Source of the DNA: Candidatus Palauibacter polyketidifaciens
GTDB lineage: Bacteria; Gemmatimonadota; Gemmatimonadetes; Palauibacterales; Palauibacteraceae
Assembly (NCBI RefSeq): GCF_947581785.1
Contig: NZ_CANPVO010000006.1
Location: forward strand, 1 to 37,325
Length of the DNA stretch: 37,325 nt
Direction of reading: 5' to 3'
A model generated the notes under the pieces. That model did no database searches and was not told the origin of the DNA. It saw nothing but the letters and a program-made list of their open reading frames with translations. Shown here piece after piece: positions 1-7,167 of this stretch. The translations under genes were made by a program, and so were the position numbers. Each line of letters starts with the position of its first letter. The stretch's first letter is position 1.

Positions 1-54
1 TTACCGTGTCGCTTGGCAACGGGACCGCAAAACGGGATGGAGGGACGGGTCAGG

Positions 55-1041
55 TCAGTTGAACAGCCAGACGAGCACGATGTAGGCGAGATAGAGGAGC
101 AGGAGCAGCCCGCCCTCCCAGCGCTGCACCGTGCCCCGATGCAGCGCGAGCGGGATGAGAATGACCGAGAAGGCCAGGGCCGGGAGCACGTACCCGACGA
201 CGATGGTTGGATGGAGTACGAGCGGGCGAACGAGCGCGGCGGTCCCGAGGACAAGGCCGAGGTTGAACACGTTCGAGCCGATCACGTTTCCGATCGCGAT
301 GTCTCCCATTCGCCGGAAGGCGGCCACGAGCGTGGAAGCCAACTCCGGAAGCGAGGTGCCGACCGCAATCATGGTAGCGGCGATCACCGCTTCCGGGACG
401 GCGAGCGACCTTGCGATTCCCTCCGCGCCCTCCAGCAGCCACTTCGCTCCGTACGCGAGACAGGGCAGGCCGAGGCCGACCCGTACCAGCGACCACCAGA
501 CGCCCGGCGCCGCGACGGCGGACTCCTCCGCATCGGTCCCGGCATCCGGCCGATGCCCGTCCGGAGCGGGAGCGCCATTTGCCTTCCCGAACAGGCCCAC
601 TCGTTCCCACTTCAGGAGGAAGAGCAGGTAGAGGGCCCAGCCGGATACGAGCACGAATCCGTCGAGGCGGCCGACGGCGTCGTTGAGCGACAGCACCATC
701 ACCAGGGAAAGTACGATGATGACGAGGGGCGTCTCGCGCACGATGACCCGGCGGTGGACCTGGATCGGCCGAATCAGGGCGCCGACGCCCACGATCAGGC
801 CTACGTTCGCGGCCGTGGAGCCCATGACGTTGCCGACGGCTACGCCCGGCTGGCCTTCCAGGGACGCAAGCGCGCTTACAACCAGTTCCGGGGCCGAAGT
901 GCCGAAAGCGACGACCGTCAGGCCGACGACGAGCGGGCTGACGCCGAATCTCTGCGCCAGGCCGGCGGCGCCCCGAACGAGCCAGTCCGCGCCGAGCGTC
1001 AGGGGCACGAACGCGAAGGCGAAGAGGAGGGTGTCCCTCAT
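55..1041 (-). CDS. calcium/sodium antiporter (CaCA family, YrbG-like)
   Basis: Predicted inner-membrane Na+/Ca2+ exchanger of 328 residues, the usual length for the bacterial YrbG/CaxA group. The protein shows the internal duplication of the family. The first alpha-repeat contains GTSAPEL followed by GNVMGS, and the second contains GTSLPEL followed by GNVIGSN. In this family the acidic residues and serines of these repeats bind the transported cation. About ten hydrophobic segments flank a hydrophilic central loop near residues 150-180, rich in Ala, Pro, Asp and Glu. The start MRDTLLFAFAF leads directly into the first membrane helix. It is the last gene of the minus-strand run that begins with parA, with a gap of about 90 bases after the bactofilin gene. 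Ion specificity cannot be read from the sequence. Confidence 0.9.
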   Translation of the reverse strand: MRDTLLFAFAFVPLTLGADWLVRGAAGLAQRFGVSPLVVGLTVVAFGTSAPELVVSALASLEGQPGVAVGNVMGSTAANVGLIVGVGALIRPIQVHRRVIVRETPLVIIVLSLVMVLSLNDAVGRLDGFVLVSGWALYLLFLLKWERVGLFGKANGAPAPDGHRPDAGTDAEESAVAAPGVWWSLVRVGLGLPCLAYGAKWLLEGAEGIARSLAVPEAVIAATMIAVGTSLPELASTLVAAFRRMGDIAIGNVIGSNVFNLGLVLGTAALVRPLVLHPTIVVGYVLPALAFSVILIPLALHRGTVQRWEGGLLLLLYLAYIVLVWLFN

Positions 1042-1131
1042 CCGCGGTTACGGGATTCCGTCAAGCGGATCGCCCGGCACGGCACGGTGCGACCGCTGCG
1101 GTCGGGAGACCGGGCGGGCGAAACCCTCGCT

Positions 1132-1584
1132 TCAGTTGCGCCCGGCCGCGCGCTGAGGCTTCGGCGGCTGGATCGACGGGGACGCACCCTTGTGCGGGGA
1201 GCCCGTCGGTTTTTCGTCCGCGGCCTTTGCCGTCATGTGGAGACGACCCTCAATCTGGCCACCCTCATCGAGTTTCACCCGGCGGCTCCGAATATCGCCC
1301 TCGATCTTGCAGGTTTCCTGCAACTCCACGCGGCTGGCTCCCGCGACGGTCCCTATGACGGTACCGGCCACGACGACATCCTGCGTCTCGATATCGCCCG
1401 TGATACGACCGTCCTTGCCGACGACAACGGATTTCGTTGCCTTGATCGAGCCTTCGACCTTGCCTTCGACCCGGACCGTGCCATCGCACATCACGTCCCC
1501 GAGGATCGTCATTCCGGGCGCGACGACCGAAACGACGTCGCTCAGCTCACGGGTGGGGCCGCCATGTCGAGAATCTCTAGCCAT
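1132..1584 (-). CDS. bactofilin family polymer-forming cytoskeletal protein
   Basis: A 150-residue bactofilin. These proteins polymerise without nucleotide into filaments and act as scaffolds for cell-wall enzymes or chromosome-segregation proteins. The core (about residues 17-115) consists of short beta-helix-like repeats rich in Gly, Val and Ile, such as ILGDVMCDGTVRVEGKVEGS and VVVGKDGRITGDI. It is flanked by a short polar N-terminus and a Pro/Lys/Ala-rich disordered tail, as is typical. It lies 12 bases downstream of an M23 peptidase gene. Bactofilin next to an M23 endopeptidase is a recurrent bacterial arrangement. The additional linkage to parAB recalls Myxococcus xanthus, where BacNOP filaments position the ParABS machinery. 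Whether this protein works in wall growth, segregation or both is not decided by sequence. Confidence 0.9.
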   Translation of the reverse strand: MARDSRHGGPTRELSDVVSVVAPGMTILGDVMCDGTVRVEGKVEGSIKATKSVVVGKDGRITGDIETQDVVVAGTVIGTVAGASRVELQETCKIEGDIRSRRVKLDEGGQIEGRLHMTAKAADEKPTGSPHKGASPSIQPPKPQRAAGRN

Positions 1585-1596
1585 TTGCTCCTATCC

Positions 1597-2409
1597 TTAC
1601 TCCGGTTGTCTCTCCGCCGGGGCCGCGGTGTTGTCCCGACCGCTGAGGTCCGCCAGCAGCGACAGAGGGTCCAATAGTGCGCCGTTCCGGGCGAGTTCCA
1701 GGTGCAGGTGGGGAGCCGAGGATCTTCCCGTGTTCCCTGTGAGGGCGATGACCTCGAGTCGCTCCACCGCGTCGCCGGCCGCGGCGAACAGCCAGGCGTT
1801 GTGGCCATACAATGACGTTAGGCCATCCGCGTGCGCAATCCGCAGGAATTTTCCGTAGATCGGGTCTTCCCCCGCCTCCTCGACCCGTCCCGCCTGGATG
1901 GCCCGGACGTACGACCCCGTCGGTACCGCGATGTCCAACCCGGTATGGCCGTCGCGCGAATAGTCCGGCCGTGAGCCGAAGTGACGGGTGACGAAGCCAC
2001 GCTGCGTGAGGGGCCAGGCCGGCGTCGCCGTCTCTGCCGAGGTTCGTGACCGGACCTCCATGTCTCCCCTCGGGACGACGTTCACCGGCAGGGACTCGGC
2101 CGGCCGCCCGGCGGTCACTGCATCCTGCAGAAGACCGAACTCCTGCTCGAGTTCGTTCAGTCGACCCGCCAACTGGCTCATCCGTTCACGCTCGCTCTCG
2201 AGCGTCGCGAGTTCCGCTTCCAGCTCGAGTATGCGATTGGACTCGACCCGGGAAGCCGTCAGGAAGCCCCCCAGAAACCCCAGGCCGCACAGGCCGACGA
2301 TCGTGCCCGCCACCGAGAGAAGCACCCGCGCGCGACCGAGTGGCAGGGATCGTACGCGCCGGCCGTCCCGTCGGACCAACTGCACCGTCCATTGCCGGAG
2401 GACCGTCAT
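1597..2409 (-). CDS. membrane-anchored M23 family metallopeptidase
   Basis: A 270-residue LytM/M23 zinc peptidase, predicted to cut peptidoglycan peptide cross-links in the periplasm. A basic cytoplasmic N-terminus (residues 1-27) is followed by one membrane segment (about 28-52), a coiled coil (about 55-96, heptads rich in Leu and Glu) and a linker. The M23 domain spans about 133-255. Zinc and catalytic residues are visible: H155 and D159 in HTGLD, H203 in YGHN, and H234/H236 in HLHLE. The gene overlaps the parB stop by 4 bases, so the two are probably translationally coupled, and it is followed by the bactofilin gene. The family can be an active endopeptidase or a degenerate regulator. Here the ligand set looks complete, which favours activity. 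Confidence 0.9.
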   Translation of the reverse strand: MTVLRQWTVQLVRRDGRRVRSLPLGRARVLLSVAGTIVGLCGLGFLGGFLTASRVESNRILELEAELATLESERERMSQLAGRLNELEQEFGLLQDAVTAGRPAESLPVNVVPRGDMEVRSRTSAETATPAWPLTQRGFVTRHFGSRPDYSRDGHTGLDIAVPTGSYVRAIQAGRVEEAGEDPIYGKFLRIAHADGLTSLYGHNAWLFAAAGDAVERLEVIALTGNTGRSSAPHLHLELARNGALLDPLSLLADLSGRDNTAAPAERQPE

Positions 2410-3302
2410 TCGCGAAGCTCCGTCGCGAGTTCGTCGCCACCCATTAAGGCCACGAGCCGCAGAAAATCATCCGTGTCGTGGAAACGTACGACGACCTCGC
2501 CCGCTCCATCCGACCGCGTCCGGATCCGCACCTGGGTTCCGAACCCTCGCTCAAGCCCCAGTTCGGCCCGTCTCACAAAGGGATCGCCCGACTCTGTCGG
2601 TTTTTTCCGCCTGGTCTTGCGCCCCCGGCGTTGCGCCGGGCGGCCTCGGCGGACGCGACGTTCCGTCTCCCGCACGGACCACCCCTCCTCCACCGCTTCC
2701 AGCGCGACGCGGGTCTGCTCTTCAGGTGTGGACAACGTCAGGAGGGCCCGGCCGTGACCCGCGGACAGTTTCCCTTTCGCGAGCAGACCCAGCACCGCTT
2801 CCGGCAGGGCGAGCAGTCGCAGAGCGTTTGCCACGGTTGACCTGTCCCGCCCCACATGCCGCCCCACTTCTTCCTGCGTCAGATCGAAGTCCTCCATCAG
2901 TCGACGATACCCTCGAGCTTCTTCAAGTGCTGACAGGTCATGGCGTTGGAGATTTTCGACGAGAGCCACGACCAGCATCTGTTCGTCGTCCAGCTCCCGA
3001 ACCAGGGCCGGAACCGATGTCCATCCAAGACTCTGAATCGCCCGGAATCGTCGCTCGCCCACGACGATCTCGAACGTCTCCCCTACGGGTCTGACGACGA
3101 CAGGTTGCAGTAGACCGTTCTCGCGGATGGAGGCCGCGAGTTCCGCGAGGCGGTCCAGATCGAAGTCGCCACGAGGCTGAAACGGGTTCGCCTGGATGGC
3201 TTCGACCGGAATCTCCGCTTCCGCCGAGACCCCTTCCGTTCCGAGGTTTTCGCTCAGCAGGGCCCCAAGCCCCTTCCCGAGGCGGCGGTCGCTCCGGGGC
3301 AC
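2406..3302 (-). CDS. parB: chromosome partitioning protein ParB (parS-binding CTPase)
   Basis: A 298-residue ParB. It binds parS, loads as a CTP-dependent sliding clamp and recruits ParA and SMC to the origin region. The N-terminal KGLGALL segment (residues 10-16) is the usual ParA-interaction motif. The ParB/Srx CTPase domain follows, with NPFQPR (39-44), GERRFRA (82-88, nucleotide contact) and ENLQR (116-120). The parS-reading helix-turn-helix lies at about 141-164, and LSAGHGRALL is at 179-188. The C-terminal dimerisation region follows a basic Arg/Lys linker. It starts 2 bases after the parA stop and ends overlapping the M23 peptidase start. Two parS sites lie about 1 kb upstream of the gene. 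Confidence 0.96.
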   Translation of the reverse strand: MPRSDRRLGKGLGALLSENLGTEGVSAEAEIPVEAIQANPFQPRGDFDLDRLAELAASIRENGLLQPVVVRPVGETFEIVVGERRFRAIQSLGWTSVPALVRELDDEQMLVVALVENLQRHDLSALEEARGYRRLMEDFDLTQEEVGRHVGRDRSTVANALRLLALPEAVLGLLAKGKLSAGHGRALLTLSTPEEQTRVALEAVEEGWSVRETERRVRRGRPAQRRGRKTRRKKPTESGDPFVRRAELGLERGFGTQVRIRTRSDGAGEVVVRFHDTDDFLRLVALMGGDELATELRE

Positions 3303-3304
3303 GC

Positions 3305-4078
3305 CTACGGACTCCTGTGCCGATCGATCAGCTCCCGGGCCAGGCTCAGGTATCCGCGGGCTCCGCTCGACAGGACATCGTACAGAGCGATCGGTTCTCC
3401 GAAACTGGGGGCCTCGGCGAGCCGGATGTTCCTCGGGATCATGGTGTCGAAGACCTTGCCTCCGAAGTACTCACGCGCCTCGGCGGCCACCTGTTTGGCC
3501 AGGTTGAGGCGCGAATCGTACATCGTCAACAGCACTCCCTCGATCTCGAGTTCCGGGTTGATGCTGCGTTGCACCAGCCGCACGGTGTTCAGGAGCTGAC
3601 TCAGCCCCTCCAACGCATAGAACTCACACTGAATCGGAATGAGCACGGCGTCCGCCGCCGCCAGTGCGTTCAGCGTGAGGAGCCCGAGGGACGGCGGTGA
3701 GTCGATCAGGATGTACTCGAAGTCATCCTGCAGCGCCTCGATCTTCCGGCCGAGGATGCGCTGGCGGTCCGACCGATCGATCAGTTCCACCTCGGCACCG
3801 GTCAGGTCCCGGCTCGCGGACACCACGGACAGACAGGGGAAGTGGACTTCCGGCCGCACGGCGGCCTGAAGCGGTTGTCCGTTTACGAGGCAGTCGTAGA
3901 CGCTGGGAACGTCTCCATCCTTGCGCAGTCCGAAGCCGGATGTCGCGTTGCCCTGCGGGTCGCAATCGATGACGAGCGTGTTGCGCTCCGCGATCGCCAG
4001 CGAGGCACCGAGGTTGATCGCCGTGGTGGTCTTGCCGACCCCGCCCTTCTGATTTGCAATCGCGATCACCCGGCCCAA
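3305..4078 (-). CDS. parA: chromosome partitioning ATPase ParA
   Basis: A 257-residue ParA/Soj ATPase that forms ATP dimers on the nucleoid and is stimulated by ParB to move origins. The deviant Walker A KGGVGKTT carries the signature Lys11 and catalytic Lys16. Walker A' is around VIDCDPQG (36-43), and Walker B is ILIDSPP with D126. The reading frame is open upstream to an ATG at 4210. I chose the TTG at 4078 because it places the conserved GRVIAIANQKGG motif directly after the start and is preceded by a GAGGGG ribosome-binding site. The 44 extra upstream residues do not resemble the family. It is the first gene of the parA-parB-M23-bactofilin run. Confidence 0.94.
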   Translation of the reverse strand: MGRVIAIANQKGGVGKTTTAINLGASLAIAERNTLVIDCDPQGNATSGFGLRKDGDVPSVYDCLVNGQPLQAAVRPEVHFPCLSVVSASRDLTGAEVELIDRSDRQRILGRKIEALQDDFEYILIDSPPSLGLLTLNALAAADAVLIPIQCEFYALEGLSQLLNTVRLVQRSINPELEIEGVLLTMYDSRLNLAKQVAAEAREYFGGKVFDTMIPRNIRLAEAPSFGEPIALYDVLSSGARGYLSLARELIDRHRSP

Positions 4079-4208
4079 ATCGATCCGCCCCTCGCTGATC
4101 GCCGCACCTGGCGACGTGAACCGACACGCACTGTAAGCGTATGACTCGTAACGAAATAATGTCATGACACCCGAGCGCGACAAAAGGGTCTTCGCGCAGC
4201 GGAACGTC

Positions 4209-4222
4209 ATCTCACGTGAGGT
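4209..4222. promoter_or_regulatory. degenerate parS-like palindrome
   Basis: The sequence ATCTCACGTGAGGT keeps the CTCACGTGAG palindrome and the parS core TCACGTGA but loses the outer GTT/AAC arms. It sits between the two good parS sites and parA. It may be a weak ParB site or a chance CACGTG palindrome. Confidence 0.35.
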
Positions 4223-4290
4223 GCTCCAATATACGCCGCTCTCGTGACCCGGGCGAACCTGGTGTAGTGCCGCAGAAAACCGCTGAACCC

Positions 4291-4306
4291 TGTTTCACGT
4301 GAAACA
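4291..4306. promoter_or_regulatory. parS: parS centromere site 1
   Basis: The sequence TGTTTCACGTGAAACA is a perfect 16-base palindrome identical to the widely conserved chromosomal parS consensus. It lies about 210 bases upstream of the chosen parA start and about 7 kb from the putative oriC. It is the expected loading site for the ParB encoded at 2406-3302. Confidence 0.97.
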
Positions 4307-4356
4307 TGCGATGGCGATCGTGACGGGCCAACGCGCCTCCCGGCGAAGGAACGAAC

Positions 4357-4372
4357 TGTTTCACGTGAAACC
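4357..4372. promoter_or_regulatory. parS: parS centromere site 2
   Basis: The sequence TGTTTCACGTGAAACC matches the 16-base parS consensus at all but the last position. It lies 66 bases from the first site, centre to centre. Tandem parS sites beside parAB near the origin are typical of chromosomal ParABS systems. Confidence 0.95.
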
Positions 4373-4507
4373 ATCGCTCGCCGTCGACGCGCCCCTTGCA
4401 GGCGGGTACGCCTGGAAAGAGCTTCGTCCTCCACTCGCCGCAGCTCAGCTTCGATACACCTGTTTCGGGAGGCCGATATCTCCGCAACGATCCCCGCAAC
4501 CGACCGA

Positions 4508-5197
4508 TTGATCCTCGCGCTGGATGTACCGACCGCTTCAGAGGCGCGAGAGATCGTCGACTCGCTGGCCGATACCGTTTCCTTCTACAAGATCGGCTTG
4601 GAGCTCTTCCTGTCCGGCGGGTACTTCGAGCTCGCCGACTGGCTTCGCTCAAGAGAAAAGAAGGTCTTTGCCGACCTCAAACTCTTCGACGTTCCACAGA
4701 CCGTTCGCTCCGCGGTCCGCCAACTCCGGACCCGGGACGTCGATTTCGTCACGGTACATGGCAACGATGCGATCCTCCGTGCGGCGTGCGACGCGGCTGC
4801 GGGGGATCTCGGCATCCTCGCGGTCACCGTTCTCACGAGTCTCGACCGGGCCGACATGGACGACCTCGGCTTTGAAGCCGACATCGGAGCTGTCGTCCTG
4901 TCGCGAGCCCGTCGGGCGGAGAGCATCGGGTGCGCCGGCGTCATCAGCTCCGGTCACGAGGCCGCTCGAATTCGCTCCGCGGTGTCTCAACGGTTTCGCG
5001 TCGTCGTCCCCGGCATCCGCGTGGCGACGGATGCCGGGACCGATGACCAGAAACGGACCGTCGATGTGGAGACGGCGTTCGAAGCCGGGGCGGATTACAT
5101 CGTGATGGGACGACCTATCCGAAACGCTCCGGATCCCGCACGGGCGGCGGCGGCCGTTCAGGAGAGAATATCCGCCTGGTTTCGAGAGGCTGGCTAA
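4508..5197 (+). CDS. pyrF: orotidine 5'-phosphate decarboxylase (PyrF)
   Basis: Catalyses the last step of UMP synthesis, decarboxylating OMP to UMP. It is a TIM-barrel enzyme of about 230 residues. Conserved pieces are visible in order: LILALDVPT at the N-terminus, YKIGLELF, the catalytic DLKLFDVP motif (Asp-x-Lys-x-x-Asp), VTVHGND, the phosphate-binding VVPGIRV, and YIVMGRPI near the C-terminus. The annotated start is a TTG with no nearby ribosome-binding site. The frame is open upstream as ISATIPATDRLILALDV, and a good GGGAGG sits at 4467-4472, five bases before an in-frame ATC at 4478. The true start is therefore uncertain and could be about 10 codons upstream. It stands alone here, with no other pyrimidine genes nearby. 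Confidence 0.93.
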   Translation: MILALDVPTASEAREIVDSLADTVSFYKIGLELFLSGGYFELADWLRSREKKVFADLKLFDVPQTVRSAVRQLRTRDVDFVTVHGNDAILRAACDAAAGDLGILAVTVLTSLDRADMDDLGFEADIGAVVLSRARRAESIGCAGVISSGHEAARIRSAVSQRFRVVVPGIRVATDAGTDDQKRTVDVETAFEAGADYIVMGRPIRNAPDPARAAAAVQERISAWFREAG

Positions 5198-5220
5198 CCG
5201 ACACCCTGTCGCATAGGCCG

Positions 5221-5254
5221 TAACTCATTATTATACATAGTATTACGATCATTG
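5221..5254. promoter_or_regulatory. AT-rich island, possible promoter region
   Basis: A strikingly AT-rich patch in a very GC-rich neighbourhood, between pyrF and the Fpg-like gene. It contains TATTAT on the plus strand, placed to serve the downstream gene. It also contains a perfect TATAAT on the minus strand, which would read antisense into the 3' end of pyrF. No good -35 hexamer is evident for either. Confidence 0.3.
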
Positions 5255-5413
5255 CCTTCCCGCGGCGCCTCCGTGGCCTCCCTACGGCTTGACGCGGCGT
5301 TGAGACCCGGTGGCGATTCTTGTCCCGCCACTCCCATGAAGCACGGGGCACCTTTCCTTCGTACGGGTGTACGTCCACGTGCACCCAGTCTTGCCTACCG
5401 GAGCCGTGATGCA

Positions 5414-6211
5414 ATGATAGAGCTTCCCGATGTTGAGCGAATGATCGAGCGTATTGCCGGTTACACGACCGGCAAAACGATCTCCATCATCCGGATCGAC
5501 GACCCTGATGTCGCATCAATCGAGCGCGACATCGTCGAGAATCACCTTGAGAACCACGCCGTGGATTCCGTTGAACGCCACGGTCGCTACGTCGTCCTCC
5601 GTTTCCGTTCCGACTACAGCCTCATGTTCGACATGGGCGATGACGGTCTTCTGCGCCTCGAGTCCCAGACCGCGCCTCCGACCGACCGGACGCGGATCCG
5701 GTTCCAGTTCGCGGCCGGCCGGGAACTGCGTTTCTCGTCGTCCGGATCCCAGGGGACGGTCCAGGCCGTGGCCGGAAGCGAATTCAACGAGAAGGGGTCG
5801 CTCCAGAGTCTGGGGGTGGACCCGCTGAGCGACGACCTGACGCTGGCGCGCTTCGAATCGCTTGCGGAGGGGAATGCCCGCTCTTCCATCAAGGGTTTTC
5901 TCCTGAACCAGAAAGCGATCGCGGGGATCGGCAACGACTATGCGGATGAAATCTGCTTCCAGGCCGGCGTGCGCCCCGACCGGCGCGTCGGCCAACTGGA
6001 GCCCGAGCAGCTCGACCGGCTTCACCGTTACCTGAAGCGGGTCCTGAGGCGGGCCACGCTTCACTGGAGCGCCGCACATTCCGATCCCGGGTGGCTGATC
6101 AACTCACGCTCGTCGGGCGGCCCCTGTCCGCGATGCCGACATGCGTTGACGTCCCTCCGCGTGACCGGCCGGAAGACGGTGCTCTGCCCGAGGTGTCAGG
6201 CGGCCGCCTGA
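5414..6211 (+). CDS. Fpg/Nei-family DNA glycosylase-like protein lacking the N-terminal proline
   Basis: A 265-residue member of the formamidopyrimidine-DNA glycosylase (MutM/Nei) family. The start at 5414 gives MIELPDVERM, which aligns with the MPELPEVE start of true Fpg. A longer frame from 5252 adds 54 residues without family resemblance. The middle contains the family pattern around LLNQKAIAGIGNDYADEICF (helix-two-turn-helix, lesion-DNA contact). The C-terminus has a four-cysteine zinc finger, CPRC...CPRC. In Fpg and Nei the N-terminal proline exposed after Met removal is the Schiff-base nucleophile. Here that position is Ile, while the following Glu is kept. The protein may therefore bind lesions without the usual lyase chemistry or may use another residue. 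Similar MIE-type Fpg relatives occur in other bacteria. Confidence 0.85.
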   Translation: MIELPDVERMIERIAGYTTGKTISIIRIDDPDVASIERDIVENHLENHAVDSVERHGRYVVLRFRSDYSLMFDMGDDGLLRLESQTAPPTDRTRIRFQFAAGRELRFSSSGSQGTVQAVAGSEFNEKGSLQSLGVDPLSDDLTLARFESLAEGNARSSIKGFLLNQKAIAGIGNDYADEICFQAGVRPDRRVGQLEPEQLDRLHRYLKRVLRRATLHWSAAHSDPGWLINSRSSGGPCPRCRHALTSLRVTGRKTVLCPRCQAAA

Positions 6212-6273
6212 AGCTCCAGCGCATCTCGGCCGGCGGTCCGGCCGGCCACGGCCTGCCGGGCCGCTTCCGGGCG

Positions 6274-7119
6274 GTGCGTCCCTGGACTGTCGACGTGCGC
6301 GCCCTCGTGGCCTGCCTCCTCATGGCGGCACCTTTCGCCGAGATCCGTCCGCTTGTCGCCCAGGCGGGCAGCGGCGCGGCAGTCGGCATCCGGGACCCGA
6401 ACGGCCATCCCTTCCGCACGCCCTCGGGCTCTCCCCTCGAGCCCGTACATCGTCTTGCGCTGCTGAGCGCCACGCGCGACTCCTTCCGTGACGGCATTGC
6501 CCTCGCGGACATCGGCGACCGCTTCGGGTTCTGGATCCGGCGCGATCCGGCCGGGGAGGTCGAAGTCGCAGGAGCGATTCACGGAGGGGCGTTCTCCCGC
6601 TTCGACCTCGAAGGTCCGGATCAGGCCCTCATCGAAGTGCACTACCGGATCGGCGTCCTCCTCCGCGCGCGGTTCGGCGAGGTTGCGGCTCGGGCCGAAC
6701 TCTATCACGTGAGTTCGCATCTCGGGGACGAATTCCTCCTGGACACCGGCACCCGTCCCATCAGCACGAGCCGCGAGGGGATGGAACTCCTGCTCCAGGG
6801 ATCTCCGGCGTCGGGCCTCACCGTCTACGGAGGCCCGGGCGTGCTGCTGCGCGCCACGCCGGACTTCGAGCCTCTTTCGCTGCGGGCGGGCGCCGCCTGG
6901 GAGTCCGCGCCGGGCGGGCGGGCGCGGTTCCATGCCTCGGTCGACTACTTCGGCTGGGCGGAACTCGAGTGGAAGCCTGCCGTTGCCGCGGAACTCGGGG
7001 CTGCGCTGGCTCGGGGGACGCGGGTCGGATTGCTCCTCGGCTTCGGTCCCTCCCGCGCGGAGCAGTTCCTCCGGCAGTCCGAGCGCCTGGTCGGGTTTTC
7101 CATCTCCCACGTGCGGTGA
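6274..7119 (+). CDS. DUF1207-like exported envelope protein
   Basis: Predicted exported protein of about 281 residues with no established function. After a hydrophobic signal segment (ALVACLLMAAPFAEIRPLVAQA), the protein shows alternating beta-type segments. It contains the motif AELYHVSSHLGDEFLL, which I associate with the DUF1207 family, so an outer-membrane or periplasmic beta-rich protein is likely. The C-terminus ends in a strand, VGFSISHVR, compatible with outer-membrane insertion. The start is uncertain: GTG at 6274 and GTG at 6295 both give a plausible signal peptide, and neither has a clear ribosome-binding site. The frame runs upstream into the Fpg-like gene, but that part is a shadow. 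It converges on yidC across a short gap. Confidence 0.6.
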   Translation: MRPWTVDVRALVACLLMAAPFAEIRPLVAQAGSGAAVGIRDPNGHPFRTPSGSPLEPVHRLALLSATRDSFRDGIALADIGDRFGFWIRRDPAGEVEVAGAIHGGAFSRFDLEGPDQALIEVHYRIGVLLRARFGEVAARAELYHVSSHLGDEFLLDTGTRPISTSREGMELLLQGSPASGLTVYGGPGVLLRATPDFEPLSLRAGAAWESAPGGRARFHASVDYFGWAELEWKPAVAAELGAALARGTRVGLLLGFGPSRAEQFLRQSERLVGFSISHVR

Positions 7120-7167
7120 CGTGGCGGCGCCCGAAGCCCGTCTCGGCCCCTCTCGCGTGTCCCGACG

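Larger units (their letters stand above)
4079..4507. other. intergenic region carrying parS sites
   Basis: This stretch of about 430 bases separates the divergent genes parA (minus) and pyrF (plus). It contains two parS palindromes and one degenerate relative, described separately. No convincing protein gene is visible: the open frames here have no family resemblance and no ribosome-binding sites. I could not pick out a clear sigma70 promoter for either gene, although both must have one here. Confidence 0.6.

Noticed and set aside
13..1677. 554-codon plus-strand frame across the antiporter, bactofilin and M23 genes
   Set aside because: It is charged, low-complexity and without domains, and it covers three well-supported minus-strand genes.
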